A stretch of 64,000 nucleotides of DNA from Ruminococcus sp. (GTDB lineage: Bacteria; Bacillota; Clostridia; Oscillospirales; Ruminococcaceae), in the NCBI GenBank assembly GCA_015066745.1, contig SVNW01000007.1, positions 1 to 64,000 of the forward strand. The letters are read 5' to 3'. Positions 31,574 through 40,972 of this stretch are shown piece by piece (the first letter of the stretch is position 1; every line of letters begins with the position of its first letter). The position numbers and the translations under genes were made by a program. The notes below the pieces were generated by a model. That model was not told the DNA's origin. It worked only from the letters and a program-made list of their open reading frames with translations, and made no database searches.

Positions 31574-33124
31574 TTAGCTTGCATACAGACAAAGCACATC
31601 ATGAATATCAAGAAGATTGTCGTTGTTATAATCATACTGTACTGTTGTTTCATCTGCGGACTTGATGATATGTGCGATATCATTTAAAATTTCCAGACGA
31701 AAAACATTTTCATTTATTTTGATATCAGCAGGAGGTGCGATTTCTTCGGTAGTTGTATCTTCAGGTATATCTACGATATTTTCAGTATCGGGGATATCTG
31801 TGTTTTCTGTTGTTACAGTTTCTTCTTCAATTACAGTTTCTTTTTCAATTACAGATTCTTTTTCAACTACAGTTTCTTCTTCGGCTACTATAGTTTCTGT
31901 AGTTAAAGGTAAAACATTTTCTGTTTTCTTTTCGGATATATTAACTGTGTAGTCAGCACTGAGTTCACCATACTCGATAGTAACTATCTGTTCACCGGTT
32001 TTTGAAAAATCATAGAGAGGTCTTATTTTTGAAATTTCCGGATTTTCTATTTTGTTTCCGTTTATAAAAAATTCAACTCCGGATATATCAAGAATTTCAT
32101 CAGCTATGTATTCTTTTTTTGCGTTTTCTGTATTGAGTGAAAGTTCGGGGAAACGATATGTAACTGAAAGCTCATTAAACCCGGTTATTTGTTCTATGTT
32201 CCATAACTGCGAGCTTCCGGACACATACGGAGTGAGTGACAAGTTGTTTTCCTTGTCAGCTGTCAATACGAGATTTTCGTTGTCTTTAGGACAGATGGTA
32301 TAAACATCTTCAGACTCACGATAAATTTTCCACTCAGTGTTCTGTGCATTTTCTTCGGGTACAATGCCGATAGTATTATCAATATTTGTAAGCAGTACAT
32401 CATCTGAAAATGACCAGATCTTATAATATCCGTCTTCAGTTGGTTCAAATCTGAAATCCTGAATAGATATATTGTTAAGTTTTTTGCAGAGCTCCAAAGA
32501 TAAGTTTTCAGAATAAGTGAGAATTTCTTTATCAGAATCAGCTATTATTTTAAAAGCATCGCCGTAATTTTTTCCGGTTTTTTCATCAAGATAAATGTAT
32601 CCGAGAAATCTATACTTTGACATATGATCTGAGCTGTCACCTTTATAGTCATAAGTTATAAAGTTTACAGCACCCCATTGTGATTCTGAAACAGTTATCA
32701 TACTTTTATCATCAGAAACCACTTCGACTACTGCAACGTGGCCATTTACAAGATCCCATTTGTCCCAGCACGCAACAGCACCAAGACGTGGCTGACATCC
32801 ATATGCGTAAGGTGCGTTGTTTATGTTGTAACTGTACCATCTGCCTGCGTTTCCGGTTGAAAGTATCGGTTTTTCACCCATGATCTCATATGCACGTCCC
32901 CATGCATAAGCTGTACAGTTTGGCATACCATAATTCATTTTATTAAATATGTTTTCTTCACTGTAATAATACACATATTCGGGGGCTTCCGGTTTCTTTT
33001 CCGGTTCTGTAAGTCTTGGAACAAAGTCTTCTTTTGAAAAAGCACTCACTGTACTACAAAATGTTGTAGCCATTACAGCAGAAATAATTATTGAGCAAGT
33101 ACGTAATAATGCAGACTTATGCAT
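31574..33124 (-). CDS. Secreted CHAP amidase-like protein with ricin-type lectin, Ig-like domain and half dockerin
   Basis: The 516-residue protein has a signal peptide (about 1-28). The CHAP domain (about 60-185) has cysteine 70 in MPNCTAYAWGRA and histidine 129 in VNGHVAVVE, the catalytic pair of peptidoglycan amidases/endopeptidases. A ricin-B-like lectin region (about 205-315, ending SQLWNIE) and an Ig-like domain (about 320-400) follow. Then comes a Glu/Thr/Val-rich linker (about 405-475) and a single dockerin-like calcium loop (YDYNNDNLLDIHDVLCLY) at the extreme C-terminus. The second dockerin segment is absent. It probably acts on cell walls. Confidence 0.8.
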   Translation of the reverse strand: MHKSALLRTCSIIISAVMATTFCSTVSAFSKEDFVPRLTEPEKKPEAPEYVYYYSEENIFNKMNYGMPNCTAYAWGRAYEIMGEKPILSTGNAGRWYSYNINNAPYAYGCQPRLGAVACWDKWDLVNGHVAVVEVVSDDKSMITVSESQWGAVNFITYDYKGDSSDHMSKYRFLGYIYLDEKTGKNYGDAFKIIADSDKEILTYSENLSLELCKKLNNISIQDFRFEPTEDGYYKIWSFSDDVLLTNIDNTIGIVPEENAQNTEWKIYRESEDVYTICPKDNENLVLTADKENNLSLTPYVSGSSQLWNIEQITGFNELSVTYRFPELSLNTENAKKEYIADEILDISGVEFFINGNKIENPEISKIRPLYDFSKTGEQIVTIEYGELSADYTVNISEKKTENVLPLTTETIVAEEETVVEKESVIEKETVIEEETVTTENTDIPDTENIVDIPEDTTTEEIAPPADIKINENVFRLEILNDIAHIIKSADETTVQYDYNNDNLLDIHDVLCLYAS

Positions 33125-33190
33125 AATAAAAAACCTCCGTTTCTATTTTACAAAACATTTGTAACTGTTTTGTCATAGTTTATTGTATTA

Positions 33191-33219
33191 ATGATATCTT
33201 ATTTTATCTGATTTGTCAA
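33191..33219 (-). promoter_or_regulatory. Promoter of the CHAP gene
   Basis: TTGACA (33214-33219) and TATCAT (33191-33196) are 17 bp apart on the minus strand. Confidence 0.7.
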
Positions 33220-33356
33220 TATGTTTTTCACGATTTTTTAAAACTTTTGTTTATTTTCAACATAGTTGTTTGAAATTAATGATTTTGGATCTGTCTTAAA
33301 GTCTGTTTAAAAGGATATGGTTTTGATGAAAAAATAGTGATAAATACATCATTTTA

Positions 33357-33385
33357 TTGTAAACGAAAAGAAAATCGTGTATAAT
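33357..33385 (+). promoter_or_regulatory. Promoter of the lipoprotein gene at 33434
   Basis: TTGTAA (33357-33362) and TATAAT (33380-33385) are 17 bp apart, about 50 bp before the ATG. The rest of the 309-bp gap between the divergent genes shows no other feature. Confidence 0.65.
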
Positions 33386-33433
33386 TGAATAGAAGCAAAT
33401 ATTATTATCTACAAAAAAGGAACGTGAATTTTT

Positions 33434-34093
33434 ATGAAAAAATATTTATCTGCTGTTCTGGCATGCATTATGTGTTTTTCACTTTACAGTTGTGATAAAG
33501 AAAAAGAAAGCAGTGTATCAGAAGTCAGCACGAACACAGTAACTTCTGCAAATGATACAGAAGCTAAGAATGAAACCACAACCACAAATAATCCACAGAA
33601 TACTGAACCTTTGAATACTGATATAGCTAAAGATCGTCTTGTTACAGATAACACAGAGATCATCAATATAGCAAACAAACATTTTGAGGCATATTTCAAC
33701 GGTATAAAAAATGGAAGTCATGATGAATGTTTTTCAGGATACCCTGATTTTTATAAAAAAGCTGTAGAAAAAGAAAACAAGGAATATAACCAGGAAAATG
33801 ATGAGTATATAAAAGAAATCGATGCTAATCTGGCATCAACTTATGGTGATGACTACTATGCATATGCAACAGTTAGTGCAATACTTCAGATAGTAGATAC
33901 GTCACTTACAGAAATGGAAAGTATAATCAACAAGTCATTTAACATAGATATAGAGCTTGAAGATGCATTTTCTGTTCAGGTAAATCAGGTAGTCAGAGGA
34001 AAACTCAAATCAACATCTGAAGAAATGGAGTATCTTCTTATCAAAGTAGATGGCAAATATTATCTTTACGATCAGTACTATGAAACAGCATAA
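33434..34093 (+). CDS. Putative lipoprotein of unknown function
   Basis: The 219-residue protein has a lipoprotein signal with lipobox LYSC (cysteine 20). A Ser/Thr/Asn-rich linker (about 25-65) precedes a globular domain (about 75-219) with alpha/beta character that ends YYLYDQYYETA. The domain has the feel of an NTF2-like or DUF5105-type fold, which is a guess only. It is a single-gene unit. Confidence 0.68.
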   Translation: MKKYLSAVLACIMCFSLYSCDKEKESSVSEVSTNTVTSANDTEAKNETTTTNNPQNTEPLNTDIAKDRLVTDNTEIINIANKHFEAYFNGIKNGSHDECFSGYPDFYKKAVEKENKEYNQENDEYIKEIDANLASTYGDDYYAYATVSAILQIVDTSLTEMESIINKSFNIDIELEDAFSVQVNQVVRGKLKSTSEEMEYLLIKVDGKYYLYDQYYETA

Positions 34094-34097
34094 ATAC

Positions 34098-34132
34098 TTC
34101 CGCAACCGGCGGTTGCAATAAATTTTTTTTAA
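34098..34132 (+). terminator. Terminator after the lipoprotein gene
   Basis: GCAACC (34102-34107) and GGTTGC (34111-34116) form a short GC stem, followed after a few bases by a T8 run. Confidence 0.7.
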
Positions 34133-34227
34133 GTTGTAAACCGGAATGTATAGCTTATTGACAAGCTGTATGTTATAATGCTTTATGTAGTGAGAACTAA
34201 AAATAAAGCAAAAGGAGTATATAATAA

Positions 34228-35061
34228 ATGGACGTAAAAACAGCATCAAGATTACTTGAATTAAGGAAACAAAACGGATTTTCGCAGGAAGGTCTTGCAG
34301 AAAAGCTTGGTATAAGCAGGCAGGCTATATCAAAGTGGGAGCGTGCCGAAGCATCACCTGATACCGAAAACCTTATAGCGCTTGCCAGAATTTATAAAAT
34401 TTCTCTTGACGAGCTTCTTGGACTGGAGGTTCCAAAGACGGAAGAATCTCAGAGAAGCGTGATAGATCTTACAAAAGAAACAGATAAAATACACAAAAAA
34501 ACACCTTCAAAAATGAGGGTGATGTACCCCGAAGGAAGTGCTGGTTGCGAAGAAATATATCCACAGAGTAATGAGGATAGATCCGTATATCAGCCAAATG
34601 TTGAGAACAGATTATGTAATTATACCGACTACAATAATTACACCGATAATATTTCCGAAGAATATAACAATAATAGTGACAGCAGGGAAAGATTTGGAAA
34701 TTTTAATGCAAGTCTTATTCCGGAGATAGACGATAAGATGTTTAAAAGACTGATGACATTTCCATATCCTATAGCAACGGGAATGTTGTTTCTGGTTCTT
34801 GGTTCGTTTTTTGAACTCTGGCACCCGATGTGGATGTTGTTTCTGACAATACCGCTCTACTATACAACTATTCCGGCAATAAAATATAAAAACCCGAATA
34901 TTTTCTGTTATCCTGTTTTTGTGGCACTTCTTTACCTGATAATCGGATTTCTTTTTGAACTCTGGCATCCGGGTTGGATGCTGTTCACATCAATACCTTT
35001 CTACTACTGGGTGATAAATTTACTTTTAAAAGATAAAAGCGACGGAGAAGAAAATAAATAA
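34228..35061 (+). CDS. XRE regulator with duplicated C-terminal membrane hairpin
   Basis: The 277-residue protein has an N-terminal helix-turn-helix (about 5-65: SQEGLAEKLGISRQAISKWERAEASPD). A polar, Asn/Tyr-rich linker (about 75-170) leads to four hydrophobic segments (about 180-270). The membrane part is a tandem duplication: FELWHPMWMLFLTIP and FELWHPGWMLFTSIP, each preceded by an LxxLG/IIG helix. It is presumably a membrane-tethered transcription factor; its targets are unknown. AAAGGAG is upstream of the ATG. Confidence 0.8.
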   Translation: MDVKTASRLLELRKQNGFSQEGLAEKLGISRQAISKWERAEASPDTENLIALARIYKISLDELLGLEVPKTEESQRSVIDLTKETDKIHKKTPSKMRVMYPEGSAGCEEIYPQSNEDRSVYQPNVENRLCNYTDYNNYTDNISEEYNNNSDSRERFGNFNASLIPEIDDKMFKRLMTFPYPIATGMLFLVLGSFFELWHPMWMLFLTIPLYYTTIPAIKYKNPNIFCYPVFVALLYLIIGFLFELWHPGWMLFTSIPFYYWVINLLLKDKSDGEENK

Positions 35062-35087
35062 TTTTTGATTTTTTTTTTATAAAACAA

Positions 35088-35116
35088 TTGCAATTTACTA
35101 TATTATAAGTTATAAT
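35088..35116 (+). promoter_or_regulatory. Promoter of the aldolase gene
   Basis: TTGCAA (35088-35093) and TATAAT (35111-35116) are 17 bp apart. Confidence 0.65.
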
Positions 35117-35154
35117 ATATATGTTAATATATTATCTTTATGGAGGACTTTTTA

Positions 35155-36018
35155 ATGTTAGTATCAGCTAAAGAAATGCTTAATAAAGCAAGAGAAGGAA
35201 AATACGCAGTAGGTCAGTTCAACATCAACAACCTTGAATGGACAAAGGCTATTCTCCTTACAGCACAGGAACTCAACTCACCTGTAATCCTCGGTGTTTC
35301 CGAAGGTGCAGGAAAGTATATGACAGGTTACGATACTGTAGTAGGTATGGTAGAAGGCATGATCAAGGGCCTCAACATCACAGTACCTGTTGCTCTTCAC
35401 CTTGACCACGGCTCATTTGAAGGCGCTAAGGCTTGCATCAATGCAGGTTTCTCTTCAATCATGTTTGACGGTTCACACTACCCGATCGAAGAAAACATCG
35501 AAAAGACAAAGGCTCTTGTAAACGCTTGTGACGTTCTCGGTATTTCTATCGAAGCTGAAGTTGGTTCTATCGGCGGTGAAGAAGACGGCGTTGTAGGTGC
35601 AGGCGAATGTGCAGATCCTGATGAATGTAAAGCTATTGCTGATCTCGGCGTAACAATGCTTGCTGCTGGTATCGGTAATATCCATGGTAAATATCCTGAA
35701 AACTGGGCAGGTCTCAGCTTTGAAACACTTGAAGCTGTAAAGAATAAGGTTGGCGATATGCCTCTCGTTCTCCATGGCGGTACAGGTATTCCTGAAGATA
35801 TGATCAAGAAGGCTATCTCACTTGGCGTTGCTAAGATCAACGTAAACACAGAATGTCAGCTTGCATTTGCTGCTGCAACAAGAGAATATGTTGAAGCTGG
35901 TAAGGATCAGCAGGGTAAGGGCTTTGACCCAAGAAAACTTCTTGCTCCTGGTTTTGAAGCTATCAAGGCTACAGTTAAGGAAAAGATGGAACTCTTCGGT
36001 TCAGTAGGCAAAGCTTAA
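35155..36018 (+). CDS. fba: Class II fructose-1,6-bisphosphate aldolase
   Basis: The 287-residue protein cleaves fructose-1,6-bisphosphate in glycolysis. The zinc and catalytic residues are seen in VALHLDHG (aspartate 84, histidine 85), in EAEVGSIGGEEDG, in GNIHGKYP and in LHGGTGIP. The ATG at 35155 has GGAGGA 8 nt upstream; an ATG at 35140 would overlap that site. The codon use is richer in C-ending codons (ATC, CTC, AAC) than its neighbours, which fits high expression. It is a single-gene unit with its own promoter and terminator. Confidence 0.95.
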   Translation: MLVSAKEMLNKAREGKYAVGQFNINNLEWTKAILLTAQELNSPVILGVSEGAGKYMTGYDTVVGMVEGMIKGLNITVPVALHLDHGSFEGAKACINAGFSSIMFDGSHYPIEENIEKTKALVNACDVLGISIEAEVGSIGGEEDGVVGAGECADPDECKAIADLGVTMLAAGIGNIHGKYPENWAGLSFETLEAVKNKVGDMPLVLHGGTGIPEDMIKKAISLGVAKINVNTECQLAFAAATREYVEAGKDQQGKGFDPRKLLAPGFEAIKATVKEKMELFGSVGKA

Positions 36019-36041
36019 TTTTAAAAAAAAGATTATACATG

Positions 36042-36077
36042 AGATTTCCGGGCTTTTATGTCCGGAAATTTTTTTCG
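36042..36077 (+). terminator. Terminator after fba
   Basis: ATTTCCGG (36044-36051) pairs with CCGGAAAT (36062-36069), followed by a T7 run. Confidence 0.87.
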
Positions 36078-36238
36078 TTAATGATTTTTTGCTTATGAAA
36101 TGCAGTCGAATTTTGTATATATTTTTTTCATATACATATGTACAAAAACGATAAAATATGATAAAATTAATATTGTATGGACATAAACTTTTCAATAAGT
36201 CTGTATAGTGCAATATTGCAGAAAGGAAAATTTATAGT

Positions 36239-37975
36239 ATGAAGAAACTTATGTTGGGAAATGATGCTTTTGCCAGAGGCCTTTTTGAAGCAGGCTGTAC
36301 GGTAGTATCAAGTTACCCCGGAACTCCATCTACTGAAATAACAGAAGCAGTGGCAAAATATGAAGAAGTGTATGCAGAATGGGCACCAAATGAGAAAGTA
36401 GCTCTCGAAGTAGCTCTCGGTGCATCAATTGCAGGAGCAAGAGCTTTTTGCGGTATGAAACACGTTGGACTTAATGTTGCAGCCGATCCTCTCTACACAG
36501 CGTCTTATACAGGCGTAAATGCAGGTCTTGTTATCGCTGTAGCAGATGATCCGGGAATGCATTCATCACAGAATGAACAGGATTCACGTCATCATGCGAT
36601 CGCTTCAAAGATTCCTATGGTAGAACCTTCTGATTCCCAGGAATGCAGAGAGTTTGTAAAACAGGCTTTTGAACTTTCAGAAAAATATGATACACCTGTA
36701 ATAGTAAGAATGTCAACAAGAGTTGCTCATTCTCAGAGCGGTATCGATCTCGGAATGAGAAATAACATTGAACTTAAACCATATAAAAAAGATGCTGGAA
36801 AATTTGTAATGGTTCCTGCAAATGCAAGAAAAAGACACTATGATGTTGAAGAAAGAATGCAGAACATCAAGGAAGATTATAAGTTCAATTCTATTTTCAA
36901 TAAAGTAGAAAAGAAAGCTACTGTAGCAGGTATCATCACAAGCGGTATAGCATATCAGTATGCAAAGGAAGTTTTCGGAGATGAAGTATCATTTTTGAAA
37001 CTCGGTCTTGTAAATCCTCTTCCTGATCAGCTTCTTATTGATTTTGCATCAAACTATGATGAAGTTTATGTTATAGAAGAACTTGACGGAATTATAGAAG
37101 ACCGTTGTAAAGCACTCGGCCTCAACGTAAAGGGAAAAGAGATCTTTGGTTGCATAGGTGAGCTTTCACAGTCAATTATCGCTGAAAAATTAAAGGGAAT
37201 CGTAAACAAAGTAAAATCTTTTGATGAAGATGTTCCTGTAAGACCTCCGGTTATGTGTGCAGGTTGTCCGCACAGAGGACTTTTCTACTCACTTTCAAAA
37301 ATCGGTGCTACAGTAATGGGCGATATCGGTTGTTACACACTTGGTGCGTCAGCTCCGCTCAATGCAATGGACGCTACTATCTGTATGGGTGCATCTATTT
37401 CTTCATTGCATGGTTTCAACAAGGCAAGAGGAGAAGAAGCAGAAAAGAAGACTGTTGCAGTAATAGGCGACAGTACATTTATGCACAGCGGTATGACAGG
37501 ACTTGTAAATATTGCTTATAACGCTACAAATTCAACAGTTATCATTCTTGATAACTCCATTACAGGTATGACAGGTCATCAGCAGAACCCTACAACAGGA
37601 TACAATCTCAAGGGTGATGTAGCAGCAAAGGTAAATCTTGAAGAACTCTGCAAGGCACTCGGTATAAAGAGAGTACGTGTCGTAGATCCTTACAATATGG
37701 CTCAGACAGAGAAGGCTATAAGAGAAGAACTTGATGTTAAAGAACCATCAGTTATCATTTCACGTCGTCCATGCGCATTGCTCAAGTATGTAAAACATGC
37801 TCCTGCACTTAAAGTAGACAACGATAAGTGTAAATCATGTAAAGCCTGTCTTAAAATAGGTTGTCCTGCTATCTCGATCCGTGATTCCAAGGCATTTATT
37901 GACCATACACAGTGTGTAGGTTGCGGTATATGTCAGGAAATGTGTAAGTTTGATGCTATAGGAGGAAAACAGTAA
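36239..37975 (+). CDS. iorA: Indolepyruvate:ferredoxin oxidoreductase, alpha subunit
   Basis: The 578-residue protein has the pyrimidine-binding half first (SSYPGTPSTEITEAVAKY) and the TPP half later (CAGCPHRGLFYSL, GDIGCYTLG, GDSTFMHSG, DNSITGMTGHQ). It ends in a ferredoxin-like domain with two cluster motifs (CKSCKACLKIGCP and CVGCGICQEMC). It converts indole-, phenyl- and hydroxyphenylpyruvate to aryl-acetyl-CoA with ferredoxin, or the reverse. It overlaps iorB by one base. AGAAAGGA precedes the ATG. Confidence 0.95.
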   Translation: MKKLMLGNDAFARGLFEAGCTVVSSYPGTPSTEITEAVAKYEEVYAEWAPNEKVALEVALGASIAGARAFCGMKHVGLNVAADPLYTASYTGVNAGLVIAVADDPGMHSSQNEQDSRHHAIASKIPMVEPSDSQECREFVKQAFELSEKYDTPVIVRMSTRVAHSQSGIDLGMRNNIELKPYKKDAGKFVMVPANARKRHYDVEERMQNIKEDYKFNSIFNKVEKKATVAGIITSGIAYQYAKEVFGDEVSFLKLGLVNPLPDQLLIDFASNYDEVYVIEELDGIIEDRCKALGLNVKGKEIFGCIGELSQSIIAEKLKGIVNKVKSFDEDVPVRPPVMCAGCPHRGLFYSLSKIGATVMGDIGCYTLGASAPLNAMDATICMGASISSLHGFNKARGEEAEKKTVAVIGDSTFMHSGMTGLVNIAYNATNSTVIILDNSITGMTGHQQNPTTGYNLKGDVAAKVNLEELCKALGIKRVRVVDPYNMAQTEKAIREELDVKEPSVIISRRPCALLKYVKHAPALKVDNDKCKSCKACLKIGCPAISIRDSKAFIDHTQCVGCGICQEMCKFDAIGGKQ

Positions 37976-38562
37976 TGGCAGTTGAAGTAAAATCAGTAAT
38001 GATCGTTGGTGTTGGTGGACAGGGTTCACTTCTTGCATCAAGAATACTCGGAAATGTTCTTATGGAACAGGGATACGATGTAAAAGTAAGTGAAGTTCAC
38101 GGAATGTCTCAGAGAGGCGGTTCTGTTGTAACTTATGTAAAGTATGGCGAGAAGGTTTATTCACCTGTAATTGAAAAAGGCGAAGCAGATGCTATAATTG
38201 CCTTCGAACAGCTTGAAGCAGCACGTTATGTTCCTTATCTCAAAGAAAACGGACATCTTATAGTTTCAACTCAGAAAATCGATCCTATGCCTGTAATAAC
38301 AGGAGCTATGAAATATCCTGAAGATATTATCGGAAAGTTAAAGGCAAAGGATATCGACGTTATCGCAGTTGATGCGCTTTCACTTGCAGAAGAAGCAGGA
38401 AATCCAAAATCTTCAAACGTAGTTCTTATGGGTGTTCTTTCAAAGCGTCTTGGTTTTGAAAGAGAAGTATGGATAAATGCTTTAAAGCAGTGCGTTCCGG
38501 AAAAATTTCTTGAACTTAACATGAAAGCATTTGAATTGGGCGAATCTGTTGCAGAAGCTTAA
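37975..38562 (+). CDS. iorB: Indolepyruvate:ferredoxin oxidoreductase, beta subunit
   Basis: The 195-residue subunit starts with the gamma-type domain motif MIVGVGGQGSLLASRILG and has SEVHGMSQRGGSVVTYV. It partners IorA. Its ATG shares a base with the iorA stop codon, which ensures coupled synthesis. Confidence 0.94.
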   Translation: MAVEVKSVMIVGVGGQGSLLASRILGNVLMEQGYDVKVSEVHGMSQRGGSVVTYVKYGEKVYSPVIEKGEADAIIAFEQLEAARYVPYLKENGHLIVSTQKIDPMPVITGAMKYPEDIIGKLKAKDIDVIAVDALSLAEEAGNPKSSNVVLMGVLSKRLGFEREVWINALKQCVPEKFLELNMKAFELGESVAEA

Positions 38563-38602
38563 TTTTAAATAAATATTTTATTTATTAAAGGAGGAATACT
38601 TT

Positions 38603-39907
38603 TTGGCTGGCTATTGGGAGAAAAAATATGAATGCGCACCTTTGCATGAAATGAAAGCATTGCAGAGTTTCAGACTTTCTCAGACAGTAAGAAGAGTATA
38701 TGAAAATGTACCGCATTACAGAAAGAGAATGGACGAGGCAGGTGTTAAACCGGAGGATATTACATCAGTAAAGGATCTCTACAAACTTCCTTTTACATAT
38801 AAGCAGGATCTCAGAGACACATATCCTTACGGACTTTTTGCTGTAGGAATGGATAAGGTCGTAAGACTTCATGCATCATCCGGTACAACAGGTAAGCAGA
38901 TAGTAGTAGGATATACAGAAAATGATATCACTGTATGGAAGGACTGTTGTGCAAGAGCGCTTGCTGCTGCAGGTTGTACAAATGAAGACTTTATGCACGT
39001 GTCATACGGATACGGACTTTTTACAGGTGGTCTTGGTATGCACTATGGTGCAGAACATCTTGGAATGACTGTTATTCCTGTTTCAGTTGGTAATACCAAG
39101 AGACAGATAACTATAATACAGGACTTCGGTTCAACAGCAATATGCGCTACACCGTCATACATGCTCCATCTTGCAGAAACTATGGAAGAAATGGGTATCA
39201 GCAAGGACGATATAAAGCTTAAAGTAGGTATCCTCGGAGCAGAGCCATGGACAGAGGAAATGCGTCAGCAGATTCAGGAAAAGACCGGAATAAAAGCTTA
39301 TGATATTTACGGACTTTCAGAAATAATCGGACCGGGTGTTGCTTTTGAATGTTCAGAGCAGACAGGTATGCATATTAACGAAGACCACTTTATACCGGAA
39401 ATAATTGATCCTGATACAGGCGAAGTACTTCCTGACGGAGTACAGGGCGAACTCGTATTTACTTGTATCACAAAAGAGGCTTTCCCTCTTATCAGATACA
39501 GAACAAGAGATATCGCTATGCTCAAACGTGAAAAATGTTCATGTGGCAGAACACTTATCAAAATGATGAAGCCTGCAGGACGTTCTGATGATATGCTCAT
39601 TATCAGAGGCGTAAATGTATTTCCTTCACAGGTTGAAAGTGTGCTTTTACAGCTTGGAAATACAACACCGTATTATCAGCTTATTGTTGACAGAGTTAAT
39701 AATACTGATACTCTTGAAATTCAGGTGGAAATTTCTCCTGAAATGTTCTCAGACACTGTAAAGAGTCTTGAAACACAGGAAAAGATCATAAAAGATGCTG
39801 TAGAATCCACACTTGGTATAGCAGCAACTATAAAGCTTGTTGAACCTAAGACACTTCAGCGTTTTGAAGGAAAAGCAGTAAGAGTAATCGACAAGCGTAA
39901 AAAGTAA
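38603..39907 (+). CDS. paaK: Phenylacetate-CoA ligase
   Basis: The 434-residue adenylate-forming enzyme has the AMP-binding loop [17 protein letters not shown] near residue 90, [18 protein letters not shown] near 235 and RYRTRDIA near 300, with a C-terminal lid ([10 protein letters not shown]). It makes phenylacetyl-CoA from phenylacetate, ATP and CoA. The start is TTG at 38603 after AAAGGAGGA. Placed behind iorAB, it can supply aryl-CoA for reductive carboxylation to aryl-pyruvate, or drain aryl-CoA in amino-acid breakdown. Confidence 0.93.
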   Translation: MAGYWEKKYECAPLHEMKALQSFRLSQTVRRVYENVPHYRKRMDEAGVKPEDITSVKDLYKLPFTYKQDLRDTYPYGLFAVGMDKVVRLHASSGTTGKQIVVGYTENDITVWKDCCARALAAAGCTNEDFMHVSYGYGLFTGGLGMHYGAEHLGMTVIPVSVGNTKRQITIIQDFGSTAICATPSYMLHLAETMEEMGISKDDIKLKVGILGAEPWTEEMRQQIQEKTGIKAYDIYGLSEIIGPGVAFECSEQTGMHINEDHFIPEIIDPDTGEVLPDGVQGELVFTCITKEAFPLIRYRTRDIAMLKREKCSCGRTLIKMMKPAGRSDDMLIIRGVNVFPSQVESVLLQLGNTTPYYQLIVDRVNNTDTLEIQVEISPEMFSDTVKSLETQEKIIKDAVESTLGIAATIKLVEPKTLQRFEGKAVRVIDKRKK

Positions 39908-39940
39908 TGTTTTTTTGAATTAAGGAAAAGGGGTGTTTTT

Positions 39941-40375
39941 ATGTTCGTAAAACAGATATCAATATTTGTAGAGAATAAACCCGGCAGACTTATGTCGGTA
40001 ACAAAGGTTCTTAAAGAAGGTAATATCGACATCAAGGCTCTTTCTATCGCAGATACCAAGGATTTTGGTATTCTCAGAATAATAGTTAATGATACACAGA
40101 AGGCTCTTGAGATTCTCAAGAAAGCAGACTGTACAGTAACTACTACAGATGTAATAGCTGCAGGTGTTGAAGATAAACCGGGCGGAGTAGCAGATATGAT
40201 GCAGGCTTTATATGAAAATCAGATCTCTGTTGAGTATATGTATGCTTTTGCTAAAAAGATCGAAGAAAAGAAAGCATTTGCTATTCTCAGACTCGATAAT
40301 AATGAGAAGGCTCTCAAAGTTCTTGCTGATAACGGAATAAAACTCCTTTCAGCAGAAGACATAACAACTCTTTAA
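39941..40375 (+). CDS. Tandem ACT-domain protein
   Basis: The 144-residue protein consists of two ACT domains (about 1-70 and 72-144), with VKQISIFVENKPGRLMSV and GVEDKPGGVADMMQALYEN as the two GxL/GG ligand loops. ACT domains bind amino acids, and this gene commonly accompanies paaK/iorAB, so sensing of an aromatic amino acid is inferred. It is the last gene of the cluster, before a hairpin. Confidence 0.88.
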   Translation: MFVKQISIFVENKPGRLMSVTKVLKEGNIDIKALSIADTKDFGILRIIVNDTQKALEILKKADCTVTTTDVIAAGVEDKPGGVADMMQALYENQISVEYMYAFAKKIEEKKAFAILRLDNNEKALKVLADNGIKLLSAEDITTL

Positions 40376-40383
40376 AAATTACC

Positions 40384-40435
40384 ATGCCCGTATTTTATCG
40401 GTACTTTCCGTAAAAAATACGGGCAGTGTGATTTT
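40384..40435 (+). terminator. Hairpin after the iorAB-paaK-ACT cluster
   Basis: GCCCGTATTTT (40386-40396) pairs with AAAATACGGGC (40414-40424). The T-run is weak (ATTTTA seven bases later), so termination may be partial, allowing some read-through to the next gene. Confidence 0.68.
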
Positions 40436-40465
40436 ATAAACCAAATGAAAAGTGAGCTGTAAAAA

Positions 40466-40855
40466 ATGAAATCAAATAAAAAGACCGTGATAATTCTTAT
40501 TGTATGTATAGTTATTTTTTTAATATGCCTGATACTTTCGATCATTATCCTGACAAATAATAAAAATGCACGTACAGCCAGAATATATCAGAACGGCAAC
40601 CTTCTGTATGAAATCGACCTTAGCAGTGTCAAAGAACCATACACACTGAATATCCCATCGGAATCAGGCGGATACAACATTGTCGAAGTACGTCCCGGCG
40701 AAATAGGTATATGTAAAGCTTCATGCCCCGATAAAGTATGTGTAAATATGGGATTTATAAATAACAGTTCACTTCCGATAACTTGTCTTCCGAATAAACT
40801 GATAATAAAACTGGAATCCGATTCGGAGGAAGAAGCTGATGTTGTGGTTTATTGA
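40466..40855 (+). CDS. NusG domain II-like membrane-anchored protein
   Basis: The 129-residue protein has one N-terminal membrane helix (about 7-31) and an extracytoplasmic NusG_II-type beta domain (about 35-129), with the family signature CPDKVCVNMGFI...ITCLPNKLII and conserved cysteines. The function is unknown. In relatives it often sits with genes for quinone/prenyl or flavin-transfer functions, which are absent here. No strong ribosome site precedes the ATG. Confidence 0.8.
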   Translation: MKSNKKTVIILIVCIVIFLICLILSIIILTNNKNARTARIYQNGNLLYEIDLSSVKEPYTLNIPSESGGYNIVEVRPGEIGICKASCPDKVCVNMGFINNSSLPITCLPNKLIIKLESDSEEEADVVVY

Positions 40856-40880
40856 CAATATTAAAAATTAATAAAAAAAC

Positions 40881-40909
40881 TTGACGTATTACAAAAAAAT
40901 TAGTATAAT
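40881..40909 (+). promoter_or_regulatory. Promoter of the zinc-ribbon gene
   Basis: TTGACG (40881-40886) and TATAAT (40904-40909) are 17 bp apart. Confidence 0.72.
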
Positions 40910-40972
40910 ATATATATGCATAAATGCAGTTAATGTATAAGCAAACTAATTTTTTTTCTAGGGGTTGAATTA

